A DNA stretch of 64,000 nucleotides from Zoroaster sp. YZ-2022 (lineage: Eukaryota > Echinodermata > Asteroidea > Forcipulatida > Zoroasteridae), in the NCBI GenBank assembly GCA_029582265.1, contig CM055837.1, positions 17,699,967-17,763,966 of the forward strand. Reading direction: 5' to 3'. A model generated the notes under the pieces. That model was not told the origin of the DNA. It did not search any database and was given only the letters and a program-made list of their open reading frames with translations. Shown in pieces: positions 23,680-34,560 of the stretch. The position numbers and the translations under genes were made by a program. Numbering within the stretch: position 1 is the stretch's first letter; every line of letters begins with the position of its first letter.

Positions 23680-24477
23680 CACTACCGCCGCCGCCGCCAT
23701 CGCGGCTTTTATTTTACAAACTGACAGTTTAAACTTACCCTTGCATCCGTTTATGACGTATCCAACTACAATGCAATCATTGGGCTGAACTTTCTGTGGT
23801 CATGTCACCACGGTGACGTAAACTGGTAAGAATCGAAGACCTCCGTCCATATGCCAGTCAAAATCGGAATCTATGTTTCCATTAAGTCTGGAAATGCAAC
23901 CAGTTGAATGTCCCTTATCCGAGCTTGTAAGTGCTACGAGAAACGGAGAGAACCGGTGAGAGTTAAAGAGAGTTCAATAAGCAAAATATCAGTACTTGAC
24001 ATTTCCCCCATTTGTAGAGAGGTTATGTCATAAGAAAACTAAACAACATATACGTTTTATTATCCGAATTCCAAGGTGAGATATTGTAAAAAAGGTAACT
24101 CTGTCCAAATCCATTTTGCCCCGAATTCAGAAAAGCCAAACGTACACTGGAAGAACAAATGGCAAATGACATCTCTTACGTTTATACTGACAGCAGCACC
24201 AATATTATTGACCGGTGTTTTTATATTGCTAATAATGGAATTGGGGAATCTTATCGACTGAAAAGGTAACTTTGCAAGGGCGACATCATGAAAGCAAGGT
24301 TTAAACATCCGGAAGGACCCATTGTTTTACCACACTTTCATGCCTTGGTATATATACATGACTGCACCTCAGGTTTATCTGAATTCGAGAAGAAAAAAAA
24401 CGGGGATTCGGAGAATCGATATTACTTATTTTAATATTTAACAGTGAGTTTGGATAATACAACTTAGTTTAGGTTAT
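23680..24477. other. unassigned intergenic DNA
   Basis: A short (GCC)n run lies near 23685-23700. An open frame at 24076-24261 contains one hydrophobic stretch (LTAAPILLTGVFILLIM) but no recognised domain; not called as a gene. Confidence 0.4.
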
Positions 24478-24791
24478 ATCGTCGTGTGCCTGGATGGAAG
24501 AAGATCGTAAGACCTTCTTCCGGGTACACAACTTTTTGTCCCAGCAGAAGGTCGTAAGCAATCAAATGGATCCTTTGAACTGTTATATATTTGTTGTTAG
24601 GATTACTCCCAAGACATGTTTTTCCATTCCCATGCGGAATTTAACTTTCCTACAATGACTTATAAATGGCAGAAAAACGACCAAACTTTCACACTCTGTT
24701 TTCTTGAAACACAATTTTGCACATTAATTGCTAATACGACCTTTTGCCGGTCACACTTTCGTTACGTCCTTCTTCCGGGCACATGACGATA
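24478..24791. mobile_element. 314-bp inverted-repeat element (TATCGTC tips)
   Basis: The left end reads TATCGTCGTGTGCC then GGATGGAAGAAG; the right end reads CTTCTTCCGGGCACATGACG then ATA. The inverted repeats are about 27 bp with a few mismatches. No frame is seen and the superfamily is unclear. Confidence 0.65.
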
Positions 24792-27110
24792 AAAATAGTT
24801 TCATTGTGACATAGCTTCTGAAACATAAAATCATGCGAAAGACTTGAACTTCAATATGGGCTAATCTATACATGATTTGAGAAGAAACTGCTGAAGTGTT
24901 GATACTTGCCATGGAATATACCACCTGCCAAGTTCATTCTCTGCTTTTGAATTCATGAATAACAAAGGTTAAACAAGTCAAACAGTATTTTGGGGCTGCG
25001 CCAAGCAGGTTGACCCGATCTGTTTTCATTCCATTCCATGCACGTGCATTAATAAGGCCCTTGGGAACCGAATTGGACCGTAATTATTTCAGGCATCGAT
25101 TGCCAGGTGTTACAGTGTAAAGGTGGGCAAATGCGTGATCTGTTTCGCCAAGACAGCCCCCAGGACAGGAACCCGTTATTCAAATCACACTTGCGCTTGG
25201 GTAATGGCATGTCCCATCGAACCACTTGGTAAATTAAGTAGTTCCAATCTTAAGAGGATATGTAACTAATCTCAAGCCTAATATTATATTTAAATATTCC
25301 CTGTACAATTACACACTTGCGCATCTCTCTAGTGTATTTTAGACAATTGAACACACAAACAGTCTTTAATGGGAATTTGTCAGAAAGCCCAAAGCACAAT
25401 ATTTTCTGAACAGGCTTTGGAAAAAACGTTAAATAACAGTAAAAAATCGTCGTTATAACGACTGAACACATGCATACAACCCTTGACATTTGTTTTTGTA
25501 TATACTGTAAGTAATGAACGACCACAATTTATCGAGGAAACCATTACACCGGCGCTATCTGTATTTTGAATAGTAGACAACTGGGTCCATAAAATGTGTA
25601 GGCCTACTGTACAGAGTTCATCAGCTATCTTCAGTAGACAGTAATATCGACATCTTTTGAGCAACGACGCGTTGCGGCAGCTCAACCACGAAATGTCTGT
25701 ACCCCTTGAATGTAAATGCTTACACTTGGTGATGGTCTGTCCGGGAATTCCCTATACAGATATACAGCAAGGGTAAAAAATGGTTACGCGGTACACATTC
25801 ATACGACACCAATAATCATCGTTAGAAAATGTCTGATACCCGATCCGTGCGTCCAACGATAACAAGACTCATTGTCAACCCTTTGCTTGTTTTCACCGAG
25901 TTCAAATGCGCGTCTAAATATAGCTCCTACCGTGCTTGAGTTTCATCAGGTGTGAACCGGGTGAACGTCCGATTCAAGAGCTAACTCAGCATGCTTGAGA
26001 CGCATTAGCGCCGACAAATTACCACTCACACGACCCACTTCGGCATTTTAATTCCTACTACAAAAATAGTTCAGGTTGACAGTTTCGTGAAAAGGATTTA
26101 TGAAACCAGACATGGATATCCTTACTGACGTGGTGACGCGGTAAAAGCTGAGATGGCTATGACGTTGAGAAGTATTTATAAACAAATTAGTCTGTTGAGG
26201 TTGAAAATGAAATGCTCGTATTACAGTAAATCTCCATCCGACCATAAGAACCCGGAAAAGACACCGACTTCAGAAGTGTCAATCTGTGTATGATTATTGC
26301 TGGGCAAGACGTACACTGTTTTTGATAAAAATCTTGTCATCATGGAATTCTGCCCATAATGTATAAAATAAAATTTAAAAAAATTAAGTAAACAAATAAT
26401 AATTTGAAAATCATTAGGGAAAGGGTAAATATGGGCATTCATGAAAATGGTCTACACGAAGATCAATAATGAAGAGCTCTTTTTCAGAGAAACTATCTAT
26501 AGCAAATTAGCAATCAAATCCGTTTGTGTTCAAGTTGGGAGTATAACGTATTCTGGACGGACTGGAGGGGGTTGGAGTTGTGGATGCGTGGTAGGCACAT
26601 GAAAAACAGGAAATACTGTCGAATTTTGCTTGACTTTTTGTATCAATCCAAAAACATATTTTAAAACAAGTATATCATTGAGCAGAAACTTAAATTTCAC
26701 ATTCATTACTCGGTTTTTAAATGTTATACTCCCGTTCAGGAGATTGTACAATTATTGTTTAATTACCTGAATAACAAATTACTGCATTATAATTTAAAAA
26801 CTTACTTGATGTTCGTAATGATAGCAAACACAATGAGAAATTATTCGTGTGACATTCTGTGATCTTTATTTTTGTTTAATTTTTTGAAAACAAGGAAAGT
26901 ATTACAAAATTTAAATGAATCAAAGCCATGGTCCATTTTCCACATTGGACTGCATATAAACAAATATGAAAACCTTTTCAATAATTTCTTGTTAATGGGA
27001 AAACAAAATAAGCCCAAACCATCATCAGTTGGTTTCAACGCATATCTCTTCATTCCTAACAATCACGGAAGCATTTAGACATGTTAGCTATGATGTAGAA
27101 TCCATTCGAG
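24792..27110. other. intergenic DNA; no supported gene
   Basis: Open frames here are short and lack domains. Around 26770-26880 a divergent relic of the AGGGAAGGTAC-type MITE is visible (ACTTACTTGATGTTCGTAAT, GAGAAATTATTCGTGTGACA). Confidence 0.45.
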
Positions 27111-27114
27111 CATG

Positions 27115-27210
27115 CAAACAAACAAACAAACAACAAACAAACAAATAAACAAACAAACTAAACAAATACACAAACACATCCACCACAAATAGAAATACAC
27201 AAACAAACAA
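27115..27210. repeat. (CAAA)n microsatellite, imperfect
   Basis: AAACAAACAAACAAAC repeats with occasional AAAT, AACT and CACA variants. Confidence 0.95.
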
Positions 27211-27685
27211 GTTAATCATGCCATAAATACTACAGTTTTAAAATCCTGGTCGGCATACTACACAGAACCATAGCTATGATATGATCACGGGAACCCACCG
27301 TAGACAGTTATTACTTGTCAATTCCCCCATGATGTTAAACACGAAGGTATAGGCCGCATTCATTTCTACTATAGTCCAAGGTCATTAATAGATTACAATT
27401 TTATTATCACAGAAACTAAATATCTACTAATGTTAGGAATGACTTACCTGTCGAGTTCATACAGTTACACCTGTCATATTTTCTACATAAATGTTAGCAT
27501 ACAGTCATTGCAGTGTGTACCATATCTATGCTCAGTTGTGTATAAAGTAACTGGCTGCATGTCTGGTTTCAACAGTACTATAAAAGCCACGTTGGTGTGT
27601 TTCACGTCACGTCATGTTTGTTGACATACGATTCAGCAGGATCCATAGATCTAAATCGATATGCAATTTCATCATCGTGCCACAG

Positions 27686-27900
27686 AATACCCAGCCCATA
27701 AATGATGAACCATCTGGTTTTATAAATAACAGGTAAGGCCTATATATTTACCAAGGCCACTGCTCATTTACCGTCAACTCGTTTAGATTTTAAAGGGAAT
27801 GTATAAATATTGCATGGTATTAAACGTTTTTGTTCCTTCCTCCATGGTTTTACAAACTGTTTTTACAAGTACGTGTATGCCAGCATACACTTTGGTAAAA
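27686..27900. repeat. dispersed repeat, pair with 29947-30150
   Basis: AGAATACCCAGCCCATAAAT, GAACCATCTGGTTTTATAAA and GCCACTGCTCATTTACCGTC are found in the same order at 29947-30150, about 2.3 kb away in the same orientation. Differences are small indels and a 16-bp insertion at 27831-27846 in this copy. In the 29.9-kb copy this segment follows the tail of an 81-bp array. Confidence 0.85.
27831..27846. mobile_element. partial palindromic insertion (copy 4)
   Basis: TGTTCCTTCCTCCATG is present here but absent from the paired repeat, which reads AAATGTTTTACAAACTG (about 30078). It sits between GTTTT and GTTTTAC, so at least 5 bp of target appear duplicated. It looks like the right half of the CATGGAGGAAGG palindrome after loss of the left half. 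Confidence 0.6.
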
Positions 27901-27976
27901 TGATTTTACGTTCATCCATATTTTATAAGAATCAAAAGATAGGCTATGTATAAAAATCAATCTGTGTATACTTTAA

Positions 27977-28181
27977 AGGGGCAATCGTCATGATCAACAG
28001 GGCATGGAATCGAAATGCTAGTTTTAGATTGAATTAGTGACTGCCACATGATATTAGGTCATATTACCATTGCTGCTGCATAAAATGACCCAGTAATTTC
28101 AGTCATTGTGTTCATCTTAAACTAGGACATCTGTTCTATGCCCTGTCGAATGTCTGCTCTGATCGTGACGATATTGCCCCT
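27977..28181. mobile_element. family B TTAA MITE
   Basis: Perfect TTAA lies on both sides (27973-27976 and 28182-28185). Tips AGGGGCAATCGTCATGATCA and CGTGACGATATTGCCCCT surround the family palindrome with GGGCATGGAATCG and TTCTATGCCC blocks. Confidence 0.9.
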
Positions 28182-28241
28182 TTAATGTGAAGGTATGCAT
28201 TGGTTGCAACACTGTTTTTACAGTATACACTTTTGGTAATA

Positions 28242-28883
28242 TGTGACCGGCTCCACAAAAATGGGTATTATGGGACAAAATTAAAAAATTGAGTTACATA
28301 CATAGCTGAATTGGTTACATTATAAGCTTTAATTTGGTGTAGGTTTGAACCCTGTGGCATTTTGCATTCTGGAGATATACTGATTTTTGCATATTCATAT
28401 TGTACAAATTAACGGAAGTGCCTTCAGAGATACAGCCCTTTAAACACAGCAAGTGGAAAAAGAAATGAGCTAAGAAGAAACTCTCTTGAATGCCTATAGC
28501 AACAGTTATGTTCCTTTTGAGCTATGGCTAATCAGGTGTTTTATTTAAAAATATTTATTAAACTTCACCAACAGAATAAAAAACAAAGGAACAAAAGTCT
28601 TTTTGTCAAAAATTTGGAGGTTTTTCTTCCCTAAAACTGACAAAGAGTCACACAGAAGACGAACACAAGGGACACAAAAACGTTTGTTTTTTCATCTTTA
28701 CTCATCAATAATAATATTTCTGTAAATAAATTATGAAAGTATTGATATAGAAGCCAATAAACCAACAACAACAAAAATCACGTTGTGAATTTTTTTTCTT
28801 TCACCCTCTCCACATAGAACAGCCGTTTACGTTAATAGCTAGCATAGCGTCCCTTAATACCCCTTTTCGCAGAGCGGGTCACA
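28242..28883. mobile_element. TGTGACC-ended DNA transposon relic, about 640 bp
   Basis: The left end TGTGACCGGCTCCACAAAAA then TGGGTATTATGGGAC is complementary to the right end GTCCCTTAATACCCC then TTTTCGCAGAGCGGGTCACA. Terminal inverted repeats are about 35-40 bp with several mismatches. No coding frame is seen and the target duplication is unclear. Confidence 0.7.
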
Positions 28884-29590
28884 AATGGTTGTAAATGCAT
28901 CTATACTTTGTAAGAATCAAGTTATATGCTGTGTGTACAAATGAAACAATAATATCTGCAGCTTATTTTATCATATCGTAAACGAGAACAAAATAAAATA
29001 ATAATAATAACACTTTGAATAAATTGTAGTAAAATGATAGAGCCCTATCGTTTGATACCATCATCACTGTATACTAATCAAGTTTCACGTAAATGTGTGA
29101 TATTTACGATACCATTAAAATTTAAACACATTAAACAACCAACATGTGAATGAAATTCAGCTTACGACTTTGTGTCGTAAACGAGAAAAATAATGAACAT
29201 GCATTCGGAATACTCGTATTCATTCTTACGTATTTAGGAAAGAATACAAGTCTTCCTAAATTTGGAGTGGAAACTGTTTCACAAAATTATTCATAGGGAA
29301 GATTGATGGCATCATCTGTTTTAATTCCATCAAGTAAGTTTCAGTTTACAATTCGACCAAACCTATTCTTTACCTGAAACTAGGGTTAGTACTTACAAAA
29401 AATAACAAAATTACCAAATGATCGAATATTACTATAACTGATTTATAGAATAATATAAGTCTTCCAAAGAAATGTTGCCTGAGGTTCTGTCATTTTTTAG
29501 AACAATTGAATAATTTCCAGTTTGAATTTAGGATAGAGTACTTTATTAAAGCTGAAAAGCTGAATATATATTGATTCAATGAATATATCT
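28884..29590. other. AT-rich DNA with MITE relic
   Basis: No gene is seen. At 29215-29530 it resembles the body of the AGGGAAGGTAC-type MITE (TTTAGGAAAGAATACAAG, GAAATGTTGCCTGAGGTTCT), leading into the array at 29598. Confidence 0.5.
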
Positions 29591-29597
29591 TGTTTCA

Positions 29598-29880
29598 AAA
29601 CACACTCATAGAAGTAGTTTTGCCAACATTACCAATGTTGTACCTTCCCTTCAATGTATATCTTGATTCAAAGAGAGTAAGCATACTCATAGAAGCAGTT
29701 TTGCCAACATTACCAGTGTTGTACCTTCCCTTCAATGTATATCTTGATTCAAAGACAGTAAGCATACTCATAGAAGCAGTTTTGCCAACATTACCAATGC
29801 TGTACCTTCCCTTCAATGTATATCTTGATTCAAAGACAGTAAGCATACTCATAGAAGCAGTTTTGCCAGCATTACCAATG
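29598..29880. repeat. 81-bp tandem array, about 3.5 copies
   Basis: Same unit as at 6547-7090 but in the opposite orientation: TTTTGCCAACATTACCAATG, TTGTACCTTCCCTTCAATGT, ATATCTTGATTCAAAGA. Copies differ by single bases (AGAGAG versus AGACAG). One more unit lies at about 30153-30257. Confidence 0.92.
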
Positions 29881-29895
29881 ATGTTTACTTATAAT

Positions 29896-29922
29896 CATGG
29901 AGGAAGGAAGCCTTCCTCCATG
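29896..29922. mobile_element. 27-bp palindromic insertion with 7-bp TSD (copy 3)
   Basis: CATGGAGGAAGGAAG and CCTTCCTCCATG are flanked by TTATAAT on both sides (29889-29895 and 29923-29929). It sits in the GTTTACTTATA..TGTCAAGCTTAG tail that follows 81-bp arrays. The tail without this insert is seen at about 53622-53645. Confidence 0.84.
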
Positions 29923-29946
29923 TTATAATTATGTCAAGCTTAGTCA

Positions 29947-30150
29947 GAATACCCAGCCCATAAATGATGAACCATCTGGTTTTATAAATAACAGGTAAGG
30001 CCTATACCAAGGCCACTGCTCATTTACCGTCAACTCGTTTAGATTTTAAAGGGAATGTATAAATATTGCATGGTTTTAAATGTTTTACAAACTGTTTTTA
30101 CAAGTACGTGTATGCCAGTGCGTGTATGACAGTATACACTTTGGTAAAAT
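29947..30150. repeat. dispersed repeat, pair with 27686-27900
   Basis: Same order of blocks as at 27.7 kb, lacking the 16-bp insertion. It contains a short local duplication (GTGTATGCCAG then GTGTATGACAG) near 30110. Confidence 0.83.
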
Positions 30151-30281
30151 GATTTTGCCAACATTACCAATGATGTACCTTCCCTTCAATGTATATCCTG
30201 ATTCAAAGACAGTAAGCATATACTCGTAGAAGCAGTTTTGCCAACATTACCAATGACTTCTCTTTAAGATGTTTACTTATA

Positions 30282-31068
30282 AGGCCAAAAAAAAAAAGAT
30301 GTTGAGTTGCCCTCCACCGACCGACCCAAAAGTGCTGAAATCTCGGGTCGGGCTTTTTATTTTATTTTTTTTTCCGTCATTCATAGGCCTATTTATTAAT
30401 GAAATTAACAATTTTCTTTGTATAAAACATAATACGTTTGATTTGTGAAATTTTCCACTTTTTTTTACCGGTAAATTTATCGGTACCCAAGACTCAATCT
30501 ACATGTTTTCAAATCGAATGGCCCCGGCCCTCACATGGTGCACTGCCTTCGCACACACTGTGTGCCAACGATTGCGACTCAAATCTACACGTTTTCCAAT
30601 CGAATGGCCCCTCACATGTTTTCCACTGGCTTCGCGCACTGTTTTGTATGTCAACGATTGCGACTCAATCTACACGTTTTCAAATCAAATGGCCCTCACA
30701 GGTTGTGCACTGGCTTCCCGCACTGTACGTGTGTCAACGATTGCGACTCGATCTACACGTTTTCAAATCGAATGGCCACTCACATGTTGCATGTTGAGCA
30801 TTGCACACAATATGGATGAATTTGCTGTGTCAATCACAGCGAAAAGTACAACAAAACTGCTTGGGATACTTTTATTCTGAAGCAAAATTCCTTGCTGATA
30901 GGTATACAAATGAAAAACATGGTATGTCGTTTCAGTTCCAATGCATTTCAATCTTAAAATGACAGTCAAGGAAAAAAAAATAATAATAATAATAATAATA
31001 ATCCCGACCGACCGACCCCTTCAGATATTTTCACTGGAGGGCAACTCAACAATTTTTTTTATTTGGCC
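30282..31068. mobile_element. GGCCAAAAA-ended TA-type element, about 787 bp
   Basis: The tips GGCCAAAAAAAAA then GATGTTGAGTTGCCCTCCA are complementary to GGAGGGCAACTCAACAATT then TTTTATTTGGCC. It splits the ACTTATA..ATGTCAAGC tail that is continuous at 53.6 kb, with TA on each side. CGACCGACCC subterminal blocks face each other. It carries an internal 85-bp tandem array but no transposase. Confidence 0.85.
30491..30795. repeat. about 85-bp tandem repeat, 3.6 copies
   Basis: Units start at 30491, 30576, 30662 and 30745 with GACTCAATCTACACGTTTTC and contain AATGGCCCCTCACATG and GTCAACGATTGCGACTC. All three forward frames are open for over 90 codons, which reflects the repeat and not a gene. 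It lies inside the element at 30282-31068. Confidence 0.9.
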
Positions 31069-31071
31069 TAA

Positions 31072-31165
31072 TGTCAAGCTTAGTCTGGGTATAGACTATG
31101 TATAACACTACAGTGTACTTTCACCTCAATGTACATCATGACAATACGATCTTTACGCTGCGTAT
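31072..31165. repeat. tail segment shared with 53636-53730
   Basis: TGTCAAGCTTAGTCTGGGTA, CACTACAGTGTACTTTCACC and CAATACGATCTTTACGCTGC occur in the same order at 53.64 kb after the 81-bp array. It is part of a larger composite repeat of array plus tail. Confidence 0.88.
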
Positions 31166-31217
31166 ATTAAAGAAGCAGTTTTGCCAACATTAACAATGTT
31201 GTACCTAATTCCCTTAA

Positions 31218-31415
31218 AGGGACAACAGGGCATGGAATCAGAGTGGTAAGATTTACTCAGTGAGTGAAAGTAATATCCCACGTGATAAGGTCATATTACC
31301 GTTGCTGCTGCATAAATGAGCCAGTTATTTTCAGTCACTGTGTTCATCTTAGACTAGGACACTGATTCCATGCCAAGTTGAAAGTCTACTCTGATCGTGA
31401 TGATATTGTCCATTT
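31218..31415. mobile_element. family B TTAA MITE, left tip deleted
   Basis: TTAA then AGGGACAACAGGGCATGG shows that the ATATCGTCACGATC segment of the left tip is missing. The rest of the palindrome is intact and ends GATCGTGATGATATTGTCC. It directly follows a fragment of the 81-bp unit. Confidence 0.85.
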
Positions 31416-31935
31416 ATGAATGGGCGCATTTACAGACATTTTACCGGTAGGTGCTATTCCTACTTGGTGTCAGGTTTGTGTATAATATACATATAATTTG
31501 TATAATAATATACATTTGAATATATTATATTCAGTGTTCCTGAGAAATAATGAAGACAAGTGCTTTCATCTTAGAGAAAAAAGGAAATATTTATATTGAA
31601 TTTCAAAGAGATGTTGTCTGGCATTATTTTGTTAAACATAAAACCCTGTTACAGTTTGTAGTAGTTTTTCTAGCAAAAGGGTGAGCATCTATTGTAATGG
31701 AAATTTCGCAGGTTACTTTTATGATATAGGCTAGGCTATGTATATTTCTTTTGAAAACTTAGGGTTGAAATGAAAATACGATTCCAAATAGGAAAGATGC
31801 ATGTATTCTCTTGCAAGAAATCAGCTTGATGTTTATAGTTAGGAAACCTTGCAATTTAAATTTCTCAATTATCATAAAATGTTGTCCATATTCCGTATTT
31901 TAATTGGTTTTAATTTGATGGCCTTGCATCCAGAC

Positions 31936-32816
31936 TAGGGGTGACGATAATGAATTTTTTTCTAGTCGATTATCGACAGCAATGATATCGGCGATATACG
32001 ATATTATCGTCTCCATATGCGGATTTTTAAATACATGAAAAAATGTATCTATCGTACATTAACGACATTGGACACCGAAATAACTACTTTTACATGCAAT
32101 TTCAACAGGGAAGTTGCGTAGGTAATAAACAAGACTAATTGCGGTGACACCATGTGGAATGTCAATTGAGTAGTAATTAGTTCTGAAAAGAACTGGAGGT
32201 ACAACTCGAGTTGTACCTCAATTAGTGTTCACCGCAATTAATCTTACTTATCATCCTCACCATGCAAAGCTACAAGTTTTACCTAGGTAATAAACAGTTA
32301 CTCCAAACAGTCGCTCCAAAACGAGCCGAGTTCTTATATTTTTGCCGCTCCGTGCGACAAAGAATAGAACTCACCGTGACGTCCATATTAAACAAACCCG
32401 TGGTTTATAAATGCACGCACAGTTCAGCGGTCCACGGTTTTATCCTGGTATCCGACATCTGCTGAATGTGAACAACCTTATAATGTACACCAGCGCAACG
32501 CACGTAAAAAGACCATGCACGCAAGTAGTGGGAACATGAGCAGCGCTTCGTCGTGATTTCAAATCGTTTTATTTTTAGTTCTTCACGGTACAGTAACTTC
32601 GTTGATATTACCGTGTAATGACATGAAATGTGGAGGCAAATTATCACTCCGGCGATATTTTAACTAAAAAAGATCTATATAAATTTGCTATCAGCTACCG
32701 TATATTTTGTTAGAATAGCGTCAATATGGCGATATTTCAATATCTTCATAACCATAACCGAAATTTTTTTGAATATCGTATCGTTACGATATTATCATGA
32801 TAATCGTCCACCCCTA
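31936..32816. mobile_element. hAT-like element, 881 bp
   Basis: The tips TAGGGGTGACGATAAT and ATGATAATCGTCCACCCCTA are bounded by ATCCAGAC (31928-31935) and ATCCAAAC (32817-32824), an 8-bp duplication with one mismatch. Subterminal regions are full of CGATATTATCG-type palindromes. No transposase frame remains. A second insertion lies within it at 32132-32283. Confidence 0.87.
32132..32283. mobile_element. 152-bp nested insertion with 13-bp TSD
   Basis: TAGGTAATAAACA occurs directly before (32119-32131) and after (32284-32296) the segment. The insert has an inverted layout: ACTAATTGCGGTGACACC on the left and GTTCACCGCAATTAAT on the right around TTCTGAAAAGAA and the palindrome GGTACAACTCGAGTTGTACC. 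The same blocks occur near 34.44, 43.2 and 59.3 kb. A 13-bp duplication fits a retroposon. A Penelope-like source is possible but not shown. Confidence 0.7.
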
Positions 32817-32824
32817 ATCCAAAC

Positions 32825-33918
32825 CCTTATAAAATTAATTATGCGAATCAAGTGATGTTTTGATAAATAAAATATGTCTTTTGCAGACACTTCACACTAT
32901 TAAAAATGTTTATTTATTCCAAGCATTCTCAATCAAGGTCATTATACAATTATTTATGCAAATCAAGTGATGGTTTTATAAATAAAATACGTCTCATTAA
33001 AGACCCTTTAAACGATTTTTTAATAAGATTTCAATTTCTATTTGAACACTTCTAATATATTATTTCCTGGACCCAAAAAACCGCGTTTTTTAAGTTCCAA
33101 AGTCCAAATCCAGGGCAATTAGTTTTGATAACGCAGTGACCAAATAAAAAAATAAATACATAATAATTTTTTTGTTTTTTTGTTAAACAAATCACTGAAA
33201 ACCCCAAAAGAACTGATAGAGTATATAGCTGGTTTAGGCTATACCAGTAGTTAGACAATCACATTGTAGAAATATGTAATTGTTTTATTTGTACACAACT
33301 GCACATATATTAATTTGTGGAAGATATCAATATTTATTTCACAATGAAGAATAAGGTGAAAGACTTGCTAGCTTGTTATCCTATAATTTATCCTATAATT
33401 ATTATATTAAGAATATTCCTAACATGCGTCGTTTTTTAGTTAACCAAGTAGATATATTTGATGTCATTTCGTTTCTATTGGAATAGTACATAAATATAAT
33501 ATTCATAACTATGATACTATATCCAGATGAACATATGCTTGTTCATCCGTCAACATTTTATACGACCTTTTCAATTATAATAATCAAATCGGTATTGTCT
33601 GGGTTTTAATTGTTTTAAAGAAAAGTCATAATTCTCTTAATTTGTTGCGCTGTCTTTTTATCCGAGTTTTGTTACCAATCACCACTGTCTTCTTGAGCAA
33701 GGTTTGGGGTTCTTATTCTGTGAACTTTCAATGCATCTGCAACCCTGAGTTCATATTTTGTGTCAAGGATAAGCAATGCCTTTTTACTCATTTTAACTGT
33801 ATACTCAATCGTTAATTTATAGGCATGTGTCTCATGCATGCAGAGAGCAGATAGTAAACAAAAGTTATGTAAAACAAGTTATGTAAACAAAAATAAATTA
33901 AGTAAAAACACAGTGAAA

Positions 33919-33922
<4 letters not shown>
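32825..33922. other. AT-rich intergenic DNA
   Basis: No gene is seen. A short direct repeat (TTATGCAAATCAAGTGATG and variants) occurs at about 32841 and 32955. Confidence 0.45.

Positions 33923-33987
<65 letters not shown>
33923..33987. repeat. (AT)n microsatellite
   Basis: A pure AT run of about 64 bp. Its right edge is the insertion point of the MITE at 33988. Confidence 0.98.
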
Positions 33988-33991
<4 letters not shown>

Positions 33992-34217
33992 ACAGCAAAA
34001 GAAACGTCACCCCTAAAAATATTTATTATTTTCATTTTATAATTAATATAATTTGTTTAATGAATAATATTATGAGTGTGGAGTGTAACACGAACACAAT
34101 GTGGCAAATTTGGTTGACCTGGCAGCCAACCATCCCACAACATTGTATATTTATTATGTTTAATAATATTACTTAAATTAACAAAATTTAGGGGGTGACG
34201 TTTCTTTTGCTGTTATG
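33988..34217. mobile_element. 230-bp TA-type MITE
   Basis: The tips CATAACAGCAAAAGAAACGT then CACCCCTAAA are exactly mirrored at 34188-34217 (GGGGTGACGTTTCTTTTGCT then GTTATG). TA lies on both sides, the left one being the end of the microsatellite. Terminal repeats are about 30 bp. A Tc1/mariner-type mover is the likely class. Confidence 0.9.
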
Positions 34218-34436
34218 TATATTTTGTAAATGTAAAAATACATAGGCCTAACTCCAGAGTAAAAATTAAACTTTACCCGAGTTGTGTAAGTTTTACTTAT
34301 GTTAAAAAAATTTTTACAGTTGTTTAGTAGAATTTTACTATGAAAGTGTATAAAACAAATGATTTTATGTAAAGCCATTCGCGAGACGCTGTAACTCATT
34401 CAACGTCAAATTCAAGATGGAGAACATGAATGCGAA

Positions 34437-34560
34437 TAAGTAAGACTAATTGCGGTGACACCATGTGAAATTCTCTATTGAGTGGTAATTAGTTCTGAAA
34501 AGAACTGGAGGTTACAACTCGACGTTTCGATCAGTATGCTCTGGAGAATGCCACAGCAGT
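34437..34560. mobile_element. retroelement-like fragment (TTCTGAAAAGAAC family)
   Basis: GACTAATTGCGGTGACACCA, TAATTAGTTCTGAAAAGAAC and ACAACTCGACGTTTCGATCA match parts of 32132-32283 and, inverted, 43190-43340. There are no clear boundaries and no coding. Confidence 0.55.

Noticed and set aside
33838..34176. A frame with a long Ile-Tyr run
   Set aside because: The run is the AT microsatellite and the remainder is a MITE.
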